Of a stretch of 64,000 nucleotides of DNA, positions 54,464-64,000 are shown in pieces. Position 1 is the first letter of the stretch. Every line of letters begins with the position of its first letter. This DNA comes from Moorena bouillonii PNG (GTDB lineage Bacteria > Cyanobacteriota > Cyanobacteriia > Cyanobacteriales > Coleofasciculaceae), in assembly GCF_001942495.1 (NCBI RefSeq), contig NZ_MKZS01000001.1, positions 7,084,665-7,148,664 on the forward strand, given 5' to 3'. Made by a program: the position numbers and the translations under genes. The notes below the pieces were generated by a model that made no database searches, was not told the DNA's origin, and saw nothing but the letters and a program-made list of their open reading frames with translations.

Positions 54464-55594
54464 AAGTTTAAACCTCCTAGAATCAAATGATCTGCTTTCG
54501 GCAGAAGGAGTTAGTAGTCAGTATTTAGTAGTTGCTAAACTCAAACTTACGAAGGATTTCTGAGTAAACATTTTTAACTCCTTCTTTTGAACTTATTATT
54601 AGTTTAAAAAATTTGCATTTTAAAACCGAATATGCTCTGATAAAACCCAATGTTAAAAGCCCCAAAATTGAATTGAATTCAGGAATGTGAAGCAGCTCAA
54701 TAAATCGGGTATAGCATTATTGGGTTAGGGTAAGCATTGAGCTAATCTGCTACAGATGGTGGTATAGATTGTGCTTTTGAATAAAATGGGTAAGCATTCG
54801 TTTAATCTGAGTTACATCGTCACAGCGTCGAAGGCTGTGCCACAAAGCACCTCAAGTAGCGTGGCCTTGGCTTTTGGCTTTTGGCCAACGCCTGAATGCT
54901 TACTACCAAATAGCGGACGAGAAAAAAATGTAGGCATTGGTTGAACTGCTCTAAATCTCGAATGCCTCCTTATTAATAGTTTTTATCAATTAACGCCGAG
55001 TTTAATCTATCAAGATTTTTAATAAAACTCAACCCTCAACTATGAAGATAATATAAAAATTTTATAAAGATAAGATGAAGATACCTTGACAATTTAAACT
55101 GATACACCTCAGAGGGTCACCACTGGACTCTGTTTATGATACAATTAAAGATTATGATTTAAAGCTGAGGGTAAAATTACGAGTAATCATCTGTTGCTAG
55201 AAACGATTTAATCAGGTTTTCAGCCTGATTGTTGAGGGCGACTTGCTCTGGGTTGAGCTCACTTTCTTTAGGGTAGAGTCCCGAGCACCGAACACCCATC
55301 ACTTAACCCCTGTCTACTTTTCAGCCTTATTGTCACCTGATCAGCTGATCTACCTAGGCTTGCTGGGCTCAATCGTTACTCAAACCCTTAAGTAACCAAA
55401 CCTCAGGGGAGAAAAATTTTGCTATTTGTTGACCTATATTGACTATAAGATTCATAAACTATTAATAAATTATATCAATTATTGACTAGTTAGGGAATAG
55501 GGAGTAGGAAAGAGCTCCAAAGAGTGTTTAATGTTGTGATAAATTAGCACTATTATTCATAACCTATTTATATATAGCGGTTCTCATAGCTATC
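54464..55594. other. Gene-poor spacer of 1.13 kb
   Basis: A TCTGCTTTCGGCAGA hairpin lies near 54490. Two diverged copies of a GGGTAAGCATT(C/G)G segment occur near 54728 and 54788. A CAAGTAGCGTGGCCTTGGC repeat variant lies near 54852-54885. Further on the sequence is AT-rich, with an AGGGAAT/AGGGAGT remnant near 55493. No gene is supported. Confidence 0.55.
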
Positions 55595-56749
55595 ATGGCA
55601 ACCTCTCTAATCAATCCTAATCAAGATTTCGCTCTTTGGGCTGTGTTGCTGTCAGCAGCAACGATTGGATTCTGGGCAGAACGGACTCCTTGGGGAGCTA
55701 AACTATCTGGGGCTGTTGTCACCATTTTGGTAACGTTTATCCTATCTAATCTTAGGATTATCCCACCGGATGCTCCCGCCTATGGGGTGGTCTGGTCTTA
55801 CTTAGTTCCATTAGCTATTCCTTTACTACTATTCCAAGCTGACTTGTTTAGGATTGTGCGAGAGGCTGGACCTACTTTAATTGCCTATGGAATTGGTGCA
55901 GTGGGAACAATTTTAGGCACAGTAGTAGCTTACTATCTGATTCCTTTAGGAGAAGAAGGTTGGAAGTTGGCAGCAATTTTTTGTGCTACTTATATTGGTG
56001 GTTCAGTTAATTTTGCGGCAACCGCTGAAAGCACTGGGTTACGAGCAGGAGATTTACTCAGTGCTGGGGTAGCAGCAGATAATTTAGTGATGACCTTGTA
56101 CTTTTTAGTGCTGTTTTCTTTACCTTCCATTAAGTGGCTACGGGGAATTTTTCCTAACCAGCGCTCCCATGAAAATACTCATTCTAGTCAGTTTAGTATC
56201 TTTGATTCCCAGTCTCGACAACAACTATCTGTTTTCAAGATCAGTTTGGCATTAGCTATTAGTATGATTGCTTGTGCTGTAGGTTATGGTCTCGCTAGCT
56301 GGTTGGGCTTCAACAAAGGGGGAATTCTGGTGGTAACGATTTTAATTGTAATGTTAGCGACAGTATTCCCAAGCTATTTAAGTAGGATAACGGCTGCAGA
56401 AAAAATTGGCTATCTGCTGATGCAGGTATTTTTTGCTGTAATTGGAGCCAGCGCTAATGTGGAAATAGTGCTACGAGTGGGATCAGTTCTGTTTATCTTT
56501 GCTGGATTAATTCTCGCCATCCATTTGTTAGTGTTACTGGGAGTTGGGCGATTGCTGGGTTTGGATTTAGCTGAATTGGTGATTGCGTCGAATGCTAATA
56601 TGGGTGGGCCAACTACAGCAGCGGCTATGGCAACAGCACGGCAGTGGGATAAGCTAGTTACTCCAGCGATTCTCTGCGGTACTCTGGGTTATGCTGTTGC
56701 TACGTTTATTGGTGTAGGATTAGGGAATTTTCTGCGCTCTTTGGGTTGA
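55595..56749 (+). CDS. DUF819 family membrane protein
   Basis: This 384-residue membrane protein with about 11 helices has family features: IPPDAPAYGVVWSYLVPLAI then PLLLFQADL near the start, ATYIGGSVNFAATAE in the middle, and ASNANMGGPTTAAAMATARQ near the end, each half carrying a Gly-rich transport-type loop. DUF819 (YjcL-like) proteins are presumed secondary transporters of unknown substrate. The gene stands alone. Confidence 0.9.
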   Translation: MATSLINPNQDFALWAVLLSAATIGFWAERTPWGAKLSGAVVTILVTFILSNLRIIPPDAPAYGVVWSYLVPLAIPLLLFQADLFRIVREAGPTLIAYGIGAVGTILGTVVAYYLIPLGEEGWKLAAIFCATYIGGSVNFAATAESTGLRAGDLLSAGVAADNLVMTLYFLVLFSLPSIKWLRGIFPNQRSHENTHSSQFSIFDSQSRQQLSVFKISLALAISMIACAVGYGLASWLGFNKGGILVVTILIVMLATVFPSYLSRITAAEKIGYLLMQVFFAVIGASANVEIVLRVGSVLFIFAGLILAIHLLVLLGVGRLLGLDLAELVIASNANMGGPTTAAAMATARQWDKLVTPAILCGTLGYAVATFIGVGLGNFLRSLG

Positions 56750-57029
56750 TATAGAAGTCCTAAATGATTCGTAAAATAGCCAAAAAATATCGCTATAAAC
56801 CAATACCAGCAACTAGTTTATATTTTGCATATTTGACAAATGATTGAGAATTGCTATATAGTATTACTAAGGCTGATAAGCAAACTGATAAGCATTAAGT
56901 AATTTCCCCTAAAAAATGTGCTTTTGGGATACTGTATTTGGGGTAATACTAAGTATCATAACGGACTAATTGTAATTTTTAATATCCTAGATTGGCGAAA
57001 GTGCTGTTAAAAAATCAATAAATGATGTT

Positions 57030-57392
57030 ATGAAACTACTTTATAACACAGAAACAAAGAAGCTTGAAGCTGAATTTAACTGGAAAATTTTTATTCTTCC
57101 ATTTTCCACTTACCAAGCTGCATTGGGACTTGTTAAATATGTAGTAGATTTAGTCAAGTCACCAGGTAATATTTTTAAAAATGATAATGAAATTATTCAA
57201 AATGATAGTGAAATCATTAGGTCAATCATTGAGGAGGGACGCAAGCAAAACGTTGATGAAATGGAAATTGAGATGAGCCGTGATGCTGCTGCGGGAATTA
57301 ATGTAGATGGTATACAAGGTGTCGATGTGACATTCGGAAGCAAAGGGAAAATAAATTATGTCATGAAGATCAAATATAAGTCTGATGACTAA
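57030..57392 (+). CDS. Hypothetical protein
   Basis: I do not recognise this 120-residue protein. It opens with a beta-hairpin-like LLYNTETKKLEAEFNWKIF, then a helix with NDNEIIQNDSEIIRSIIEEG (a small internal repeat), then a beta-rich end VDGIQGVDVTFGSKGKINYV. It is soluble and acidic. It sits between a transporter and a tocopherol cyclase gene without an operon link. Confidence 0.5.
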   Translation: MKLLYNTETKKLEAEFNWKIFILPFSTYQAALGLVKYVVDLVKSPGNIFKNDNEIIQNDSEIIRSIIEEGRKQNVDEMEIEMSRDAAAGINVDGIQGVDVTFGSKGKINYVMKIKYKSDD

Positions 57393-57483
57393 TCAAGCTG
57401 TCTAGTTATTCTCAATAATTCCTATTTAATAACATAAAAGTCAACGATGATAAAAGCTGAAAAGCTGTGGTAATCAACTTTTA

Positions 57484-57528
57484 GGTGCGACCCGTGGCGA
57501 ATTTAATTCTTAATCCGGAAAGCGCACC
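57484..57528. repeat. 45-bp GGTGCGACCC...CGCACC palindromic repeat
   Basis: It is nearly identical to the copy at 41154-41198 (TTCTTAATCCGGAAAGCGC against TTCTTAATGCGGAAAACGC). It lies at the 3' side of the tocopherol cyclase gene. Confidence 0.88.
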
Positions 57529-57572
57529 TTTGCCTTTTGCCTTTTCTCTCTTGCCTGGCCCATAGCGCTATA

Positions 57573-58673
<1,101 letters not shown>

Positions 58674-58929
58674 CTAGGGTTTTGGTAGCTTGGGGGATTT
58701 TGCCATTAATTATTATAAATTCCAGCATCAACTCTTACCCTAGAAGGGTTGAAAGTTAGCAGGTTACATGTTCCATCTTGGGCAAATAACCTACCCCACG
58801 GGAACGCCAAAGGCGAACAACCACATAACCTTCTATGGTGGGCAGATGGTGGGCAGTGCCGAGTAACCCTATAACCAGCTTGGTGAATCTGTTTGATGCA
58901 CTGCCCACCCTACATCAACTACATCAACT

Positions 58930-58989
58930 CTGTTCCCTGTTCCCTGTTCCCTGTTCCCTGTTCCCTCTTACCCCTACTCCCTACTTCCT
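58930..58989. repeat. Heptamer tandem array TTCCCTG and CCCTACT variants
   Basis: About eight 7-bp units run up to the base before the ATG of the MnmC-like gene. The array reads LFPVPCSLFP in the plus-strand frame and creates a false upstream extension of that gene from 58835. Confidence 0.9.
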
Positions 58990-58990
58990 A

Positions 58991-59869
58991 ATGCCCGATA
59001 AAAAGGTATTCACACCGGAAATGACTGCTGATGGCTCATTCACCTTCTTTTGTTCAGAAATTGGTGAATCCTATCACAGCCGACAAGGTGCGATAGAAGA
59101 AGCCCAGCTGAAGTTTGTTAAACCTTGCCAACTAGCCCAAAAAGCCCAACAGCCAGTGCTACGGTTATTGGATATCTGTTATGGTTTAGGTTACAACACA
59201 GCTGCTGCCCTAGCGGAAATTTGGACACACAATCCCCACTGCCATGTCCAACTAGTTGCCCTAGAATTAGACTCTACCGTACCACAAGCTGCGATCGCTC
59301 AGGGTTGGCTGAATCTCTTTCCCAATCCTATCCCCCAACTATTGGAGGATCTGGCAACTACTGGACTGCTTGAAACCCAGCAATTGCAAGCTCAACTCTA
59401 TCTCGGTGATGCCAGAGAGACTATCCAACAGGTGCAACAAGCTAACTTCCAAGCCGATGCTATCTTTCTTGACCCCTTTTCCCCACCTAACTGTCCCCAA
59501 TTATGGACTCTAGAATTTATTCAACACTTAGCCCAATGTTGCTCAGACACCGGTAGACTAGCCACCTACTCTTGTGCTGCAGCCGTTAGAATTGCCCTGA
59601 TCACAGCTGGGTTTACGATTGGCTCTACCATTGAAGTGGGAAATCGGCAACCCGGTACTGTTGCTAGCTTTACTGAAACTGATTTACCTAGCTTATCAAT
59701 CCGAGAGCAAGAACATTTGCAAACTCGTGCCGCTGTACCTTACCGAGACCCGAATTTATCAGACTCAGCCTCGGACATTTTACACCGACGTCGCCTAGAG
59801 CAGCAAAACTCTTTACTTGAACCAACCTCCCATTGGAAAAAGCGTTGGTTGAGAGAGCAAAGGGAATAG
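58991..59869 (+). CDS. MnmC-like (DUF752) methyltransferase
   Basis: This 292-residue protein starts PDKKVFTPEMTADGSFTFFC, with LLDICYGLGYNTAAAL as the S-adenosylmethionine motif, ALELD and DAIFLDPFSPPNCPQLWTLE as the catalytic DPFxP segment. This is the methyltransferase half of MnmC, which finishes the 5-methylaminomethyl-uridine modification of tRNA; the FAD oxidase half is absent, as is common in cyanobacteria. I start at the ATG at 58991 because the longer frame is heptamer array. The last codons and TAG (EQRE-stop) are also inside an array. Confidence 0.88.
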   Translation: MPDKKVFTPEMTADGSFTFFCSEIGESYHSRQGAIEEAQLKFVKPCQLAQKAQQPVLRLLDICYGLGYNTAAALAEIWTHNPHCHVQLVALELDSTVPQAAIAQGWLNLFPNPIPQLLEDLATTGLLETQQLQAQLYLGDARETIQQVQQANFQADAIFLDPFSPPNCPQLWTLEFIQHLAQCCSDTGRLATYSCAAAVRIALITAGFTIGSTIEVGNRQPGTVASFTETDLPSLSIREQEHLQTRAAVPYRDPNLSDSASDILHRRRLEQQNSLLEPTSHWKKRWLREQRE

Positions 59870-60055
59870 GGAATAGGGAACAGGGAGTAGGGAGTAGGGA
59901 GTAGGGAGTAGGGAGTAGGGAGTAGGGAGTAGGGAGTAGGGTGCGTTAGGGGCGCGCCTTGCCATCATATTCAACTTCGTAGCCAGTAGCCCCGTAACGC
60001 ACCACTTTTTAAGACAAAAGGCAAAAGGCAAAAGGCAAAAGGCAAAAGGCAAGAC
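59861..60055. repeat. AGGGAGT array, spacer, AAAAGGC array
   Basis: About 11 units of AGGGAAT/AGGGAGT (59861-59941) begin inside the end of the MnmC-like gene. A 60-bp unique stretch follows, then five units of AAAAGGC (60015-60050). CCCGATT units follow near 60075-60100. Confidence 0.9.
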
Positions 60056-60285
60056 AGGTTTAAGCGATGCAGTCCCAATTCCCGATTCCCGATTCCCTAC
60101 TCCCCTCCTATAGTTCAGAATACGGTAATTTTTTACTTAATTAGGAATTAATAACAGTTTAATCCGGAATAATACTATTTATCCTTAGGAGCAATTCATC
60201 TCCCGCTAACCCTACGGGTATAACGGGAGACGGGGCGTATAAAGTGCGGACGCAGGTTCCGCACACAGCCCCTCATGAATTGCTA

Positions 60286-60381
60286 GGTGCGCTTTCCGTT
60301 CTCCTACGGAGACGCGGGGCGCGTTTCTCCTACGGAGACGCGGGGCGCGTTCGGCGAATTAAATTCGCCACGGGTCGCACC
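60286..60381. repeat. Expanded GGTGCG palindromic repeat
   Basis: The ends match the 45-bp family in reverse orientation (GGTGCGCTTTCCG and GCCACGGGTCGCACC), but a 24-bp CTCCTACGGAGACGCGGGGCG unit, itself present twice, expands the middle. Confidence 0.85.
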
Positions 60382-60439
60382 TCCCCTTGACATCTTACAC
60401 ATAACATCTTAAAATGTAAATATATGTCAAAGAGTTAAT

Positions 60440-61636
60440 ATGGTCGAAAAAGCTTACCGTTACCGTTTCTATCCAACCCCTGAACAGGAAACTCTGTTGA
60501 GGAGGACTTTAGGCTGTGTAAGACTTGTTTACAACAAGGCTTTAGATGCTAGAACAAAAGGTTGGTATGAACGTCAAGAACGTATAAGCTACAAGGAAAC
60601 TTCTTTGATGTTGACAGGATGGAAAAAACAGGATGACTTATTCTTTTTGGGCGACGTCAGTTCTGTGCCCCTTCAACAAGGATTAAGACATCTCCAAACT
60701 GCCTTCACTAATTTCTTTGCAGGTCGGGCTAAGTATCCCAACTTCAAAAAGAAGCGTAATGGTGGTAGCGCAGAGTTCACTAAATCAGCATTTAAATGGA
60801 AAGATGATCAAATCTATCTTGCCAAATGCAAAGAACCTTTAGCAATTCGTTGGAGTCGTCATTTACCTGAAAGCTGTAATCCAAGTACCGTTACGATCAG
60901 CTTAGATCCATCCGATCGGTGGCATATCTCAATTAGGTTTAATGACCACAGAGATTTAAGTTTGCCCTCAACGGATCAACAGGTTGGCTTTGACCTAGGA
61001 ATTTCGAGTTTGATGACAACTAGTAATGGAGATAAAATCCCTAATCCTAAACACTTTAAAAAACTCAAGAAAATATTAGCTAAATATCAAAAAGCTTTAT
61101 CGCGAAAACAAAAAGGATCTAACAATCGTTACAAGGCAAGATTGAAAGTTGCCAGGATACACGCAAAGATCAAGGACGCTAGACGAGATTTTACTCACAA
61201 GCTAACTACTCAACTGGTCAGAGAAAACCAATTGATTGCGTTTGAGGATTTAGCTGTGAAAAACATGGTCAAAAATCACAAACTAGCTCAAGTAATCAGT
61301 GATGCTAATTGGGCAGAAATAATTCGTCAGATTAAGTACAAGTCAGATTGGTACAATCGGAAAGCTGTTTCCATTGATAGATGGTTTCCTAGTAGCAAGT
61401 TATGCTCTGTTTGTCTAAATCGTGTTGCTTCCTTGCCCTTAAAGATTCGGGAATGGGATTGTCCATCCTGTAATACTCACCACGATCGCGATATCAACGC
61501 ATCAATTAACATTTTGGCGGCAGGGCTTGCCGTGTCAGTCTGTGGAGCGACCGTAAGACCCGAAGAGAGTAAGTCTCGGAAGGCTGGTGCGAAAAACTCC
61601 CCTAAGGGGAGAAAGAAACAGAAACCTAAGTCGTGA
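60440..61636 (+). CDS. tnpB: TnpB RNA-guided nuclease (intact)
   Basis: This 398-residue protein has an N-terminal WED/REC region (KAYRYRFYPTPEQETLLRRT), RuvC-I with Asp185 in VGFDLGISS, RuvC-II with Glu269 in IAFEDLAVKNM, a zinc ribbon CSVC (322/325) and CPSC (341/344), and RuvC-III with Asp351 in HDRDINASIN. All catalytic residues are present. TnpB uses an RNA from its own 3' end to cut DNA next to a short target motif, preserving the element. The C-terminal tail is lysine/arginine-rich. Confidence 0.95.
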   Translation: MVEKAYRYRFYPTPEQETLLRRTLGCVRLVYNKALDARTKGWYERQERISYKETSLMLTGWKKQDDLFFLGDVSSVPLQQGLRHLQTAFTNFFAGRAKYPNFKKKRNGGSAEFTKSAFKWKDDQIYLAKCKEPLAIRWSRHLPESCNPSTVTISLDPSDRWHISIRFNDHRDLSLPSTDQQVGFDLGISSLMTTSNGDKIPNPKHFKKLKKILAKYQKALSRKQKGSNNRYKARLKVARIHAKIKDARRDFTHKLTTQLVRENQLIAFEDLAVKNMVKNHKLAQVISDANWAEIIRQIKYKSDWYNRKAVSIDRWFPSSKLCSVCLNRVASLPLKIREWDCPSCNTHHDRDINASINILAAGLAVSVCGATVRPEESKSRKAGAKNSPKGRKKQKPKS

Positions 61637-61688
61637 GTCTTAGGAATCCCCCGCTAGAATTTATAATTTAGCGGTGGGAGGATGTCAA
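61560..61688 (+). ncRNA. Candidate TnpB omegaRNA (reRNA) scaffold
   Basis: In this family the guide-RNA scaffold overlaps the 3' end of tnpB and ends at the element border. Here a stem-loop (CCGCTAGAAT...ATTTAGCGG) and the end GGATGTCAA are visible. The guide would start at about 61689 with TCTCCCAATAGATTC. Confidence 0.6.
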
Positions 61689-61830
61689 TCTCCCAATAGA
61701 TTCATCATTCTTATCCTGAATTCTGAATTCTCTCTCCTGCATCTTTAACAAAACTGCCAATTTATGACATTGAACTCAGCTCAAGTCTTAGTATGATAGG
61801 GATGCAAAGATGGAAGCAAAAAGCTAATCT

Positions 61831-63201
61831 ATGGTTGCAGTAGCAATTCTAGCGGCAGGACGGGGAACTCGCATGAAATCTGACCTGCCCAAAGTCTGTC
61901 ATCGTTTGGGTTCACAAACTCTAGTGGAGCGAGTGATCAACAGTTGTGTTTCTATTAACCCCTCCAGAGTGATAGTGATTTGTGGCTATCAGAGTGAACG
62001 GGTAAAAGAAAGTCTGAGCGCCTACACCGATGTAGAATTCGTTGAACAGAAAGAGCAATTGGGTACTGGTCATGCCGTCCAGCAACTCTTGCCCTACTTG
62101 GCAGACGATACCGGAGACTTACTGGTCTTAAATGGTGATGTTCCCTTGTTGCGTCCCGATACCATTAAACGACTATTAGAAAGCCATCAAGCCCATAACA
62201 ATGGCGCTACGATCCTAACTGCCCATTTGCCCAATCCCACCGGCTATGGACGGGTTTTCTGTGATAGTAACAATCAGCTGCAACAGATTGTGGAACACCG
62301 GGATTGTACTGATGCTCAAAAGCAAAATAACCGCATCAATGCTGGTGTCTATTGCTTCAACTGGTCTCAATTGGCTTTGGTCCTACCAAAACTGTCTGCG
62401 GATAATGACCAAAATGAGTATTACCTAACGGATGCGGTTACCATGGTTAATCCAGTAATGGCAGTGGATGTGGAAGTAACCCACGAAATTCTCGGGATTA
62501 ATGACCGTAAACAGCTGGCCATGGCTGAGCAGATTTTGCAAGAGCGGGTTAAGGATAGCTGGATGAAGGCAGGGGTGACATTAATTAACCCAAACAGTAT
62601 CACCATTGATGACACTGTCCAATTGCAACCTGATGTCATCATTGAGCCCCAAACTCATTTGCGGGGTAAGACGGTGATTGGTGCTGGTAGCAGGATTGGC
62701 CCAGGGAGTCTGATTGAAAATAGCCAGTTGGGTGACAAGGTGACCGTGCTATATTCAGTGGTAAGTGATTCTGTGGTTCAAGATGGCACCCGTATTGGTC
62801 CGTATTCCCATCTTCGGGGTAATGCCCAAGTAGGAGAATCCTGCCGTATCGGAAATTTTGTGGAACTGAAAAATACTCAGATAGGCGATCGCACTAATGC
62901 CTCTCATCTATCTTATTTGGGAGATGCTACCCTAGGGTCAAGAGTGAATATTGGCGCAGGTACCATTACAGCCAATTACGATGGTGTTAAAAAGCATAAA
63001 ACCCAGATAGGCGATCGCACTAAGACTGGTTCCAATAGTGTGCTGGTGGCACCACTAACTTTAGGAGAGGATGTCACTGTGGCAGCTGGTTCTGTGGTTA
63101 CCAAGGATGTGCCAAACGATAGCTTGGTGATTGCTCGTAGTAGAAATCAGGTCGTTAAACCCGGTTGGCGATTAAAGACCACTGAAGATGCCAACAGCTG
63201 A
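61831..63201 (+). CDS. glmU: Bifunctional GlmU (UDP-GlcNAc pyrophosphorylase/acetyltransferase)
   Basis: This 456-residue protein has an N-terminal pyrophosphorylase with [31 protein letters not shown] and LNGDVPLL, and a C-terminal left-handed beta-helix acetyltransferase with hexapeptide repeats ([53 protein letters not shown]). It makes UDP-N-acetylglucosamine for the cell wall. Length is standard, and the gene looks intact. Confidence 0.97.
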   Translation: MVAVAILAAGRGTRMKSDLPKVCHRLGSQTLVERVINSCVSINPSRVIVICGYQSERVKESLSAYTDVEFVEQKEQLGTGHAVQQLLPYLADDTGDLLVLNGDVPLLRPDTIKRLLESHQAHNNGATILTAHLPNPTGYGRVFCDSNNQLQQIVEHRDCTDAQKQNNRINAGVYCFNWSQLALVLPKLSADNDQNEYYLTDAVTMVNPVMAVDVEVTHEILGINDRKQLAMAEQILQERVKDSWMKAGVTLINPNSITIDDTVQLQPDVIIEPQTHLRGKTVIGAGSRIGPGSLIENSQLGDKVTVLYSVVSDSVVQDGTRIGPYSHLRGNAQVGESCRIGNFVELKNTQIGDRTNASHLSYLGDATLGSRVNIGAGTITANYDGVKKHKTQIGDRTKTGSNSVLVAPLTLGEDVTVAAGSVVTKDVPNDSLVIARSRNQVVKPGWRLKTTEDANS

Positions 63202-63357
63202 GCAAGGATAAGGGATGGCCGTGAGTTGATCAGGTTGTTCGCAAATGACCTAAATTGGGTGTTTCAAGAGGGGCAATAGGGGTAACAGAAGTAAGAAGGA
63301 GAAGCAAATGACTAAAGACTGCGATAATAATTGTTGAGGGAAAATTGAGCTTGCCCT

Positions 63358-64000
63358 ATGACCTGGGAAATTGCTTCTGTTGTTGCTAAATCTGTTGCCC
63401 CTATTTTAGGGATAAAAATTCAAACTAGGCTAACTCCTGCCGACATTAACAAAGCAGTAGAGCAAGGACTCAAAGCTGCCCTAATGCGAGAAGAACCTTT
63501 GGCACCAGAGCAGCGCCTTTTCTATTACTCTGCTCCTGATGCGATCGCGTTTTTTCTGGAAGACTTTTTCCAAGATAGGGAAGTACAGGAGGAATTACAC
63601 AAACCCCTCCAAGAGGAGCACAAAGCACCATTAACCTCTTTGCTTGTGGAGAAATTTAAGCAGGTAGCCTCAAACTATGCCCCCACTCAACCACAAGATA
63701 GTTTTATCCTTCCCTGGATGGAAACCTTTGTCAAGACTTATACTGATAAAACCAGCACTTATTTACAATTTCAACTAACTAAGGAAAACTATTTCCAGCA
63801 AATTTCCCACAGGATTGATCATGTTAAGTTTGCTGGGATGTTGGTAGCGACCCAGCATGGAAACCATTCCCTTAAGCTTGACCAAATTTTTGTCATGCCT
63901 GAGGTGGAAGTGTTACATCCTCCCAGTAGTCAGCGACCGGTAGAGTCGCGGGTTTTTCACCCTCAGGTAGCATTACCCGGTAAGCAATGGCAACCATTGC
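63358..64000 (+). CDS. N-terminus of a large protein, possibly a STAND/NACHT NTPase (runs off the window)
   Basis: An open frame from the ATG at 63358 continues to the last base (214 codons, no stop). It begins MTWEIASVVAKSVAPILGI, with a helical stretch to about 130 (DINKAVEQGLKAALMREEPL, YYSAPDAIAFFLEDFFQD) and a mixed region after. This resembles the helical N-terminal domain that precedes NACHT modules in cyanobacterial STAND proteins, but the P-loop is not yet reached, so the family is unproven. Confidence 0.7.
   Translation, partial: MTWEIASVVAKSVAPILGIKIQTRLTPADINKAVEQGLKAALMREEPLAPEQRLFYYSAPDAIAFFLEDFFQDREVQEELHKPLQEEHKAPLTSLLVEKFKQVASNYAPTQPQDSFILPWMETFVKTYTDKTSTYLQFQLTKENYFQQISHRIDHVKFAGMLVATQHGNHSLKLDQIFVMPEVEVLHPPSSQRPVESRVFHPQVALPGKQWQPL

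Larger units (their letters stand above)
60395..61688 (+). mobile_element. IS200/IS605-type element carrying TnpB only
   Basis: The left border is a palindrome-rich AT segment (TTGACATCTTACACATAACA then ATGTAAATATATGTCAA) and the right border the hairpin GAATCCCCCGCTAGAATTTAT then AATTTAGCGGTGGGAGGATGTCAA, ending at 61688. No TnpA is present. The exact left tip cannot be fixed without an empty site. Confidence 0.7.

Overview
The window reads as a chromosomal segment of a large-genome filamentous cyanobacterium, most likely Moorena (Moorea) or a close marine relative. The evidence is: a photosynthetic-lineage gene set (tocopherol cyclase, DUF6761-type protein, a tiny single-helix membrane protein of thylakoid type); many GCGATCGC (HIP1) octamers; WD40/STAND and kinase-WD40 signalling proteins; PEP-CTERM proteins; Rpn-type nucleases; and spacers full of short tandem arrays, nearly all with a 7-bp period. 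The genus is an inference from style, not a database match.

Layout. 1-10.1 kb: a DUF4351 fragment, then a minus-strand cluster of a P-loop ATPase, a STAND NTPase with 14 WD40 repeats, and a paralogous STAND NTPase that ends before the WD40 part. 10.5-15.5 kb: ureidoglycolate lyase-like protein, MATE exporter, sodium-coupled NSS transporter, secreted phytochelatin-synthase-like protease. 15.6-18.9 kb: IscB with a candidate omegaRNA, two small genes (one with a cyanobactin-type leader motif), and a decayed glutamate-receptor-like potassium channel. 19-24.7 kb: a defence-like block in which a GNAT-PIN-ASCH-like fusion and a stand-alone ASCH protein sit directly before McrB and McrC. 24.7-32.9 kb: L,D-transpeptidase, KDPG aldolase, a DUF433/DUF5615 toxin-antitoxin pair, tRNA-Thr, tRNA-Tyr, a 46-residue membrane protein, SGNH hydrolase, Gfo/Idh oxidoreductase, QueC, FkbM methyltransferase, and two related ~400-bp elements with IS200/IS605-like ends. 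34.6-45.3 kb: MFS exporter, GT4 glycosyltransferase, response regulator, acyltransferase, ABC ATPase, two Rpn-like nucleases and small conserved proteins. 46-54.5 kb: a large secreted multidomain protein, a coiled-coil protein, a kinase-WD40 protein and two PEP-CTERM proteins. 55.6-64 kb: DUF819 transporter, tocopherol cyclase, MnmC-like methyltransferase, an intact TnpB element, GlmU, and the start of a protein that runs off the window.

Two themes stand out. First, conflict and regulatory genes are dense: the STAND trio, GNAT-PIN-ASCH plus McrBC, the toxin-antitoxin pair, IscB, TnpB and Rpn nucleases. The GNAT-PIN-ASCH/ASCH pair is the best candidate for an undescribed system. Second, repeats and mobile-element ends repeatedly define gene boundaries. 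Several stop codons lie inside repeats or IS605-like ends, two open frames are falsely extended upstream through heptamer arrays, and both STAND paralogues carry in-frame repeat insertions at the same linker.
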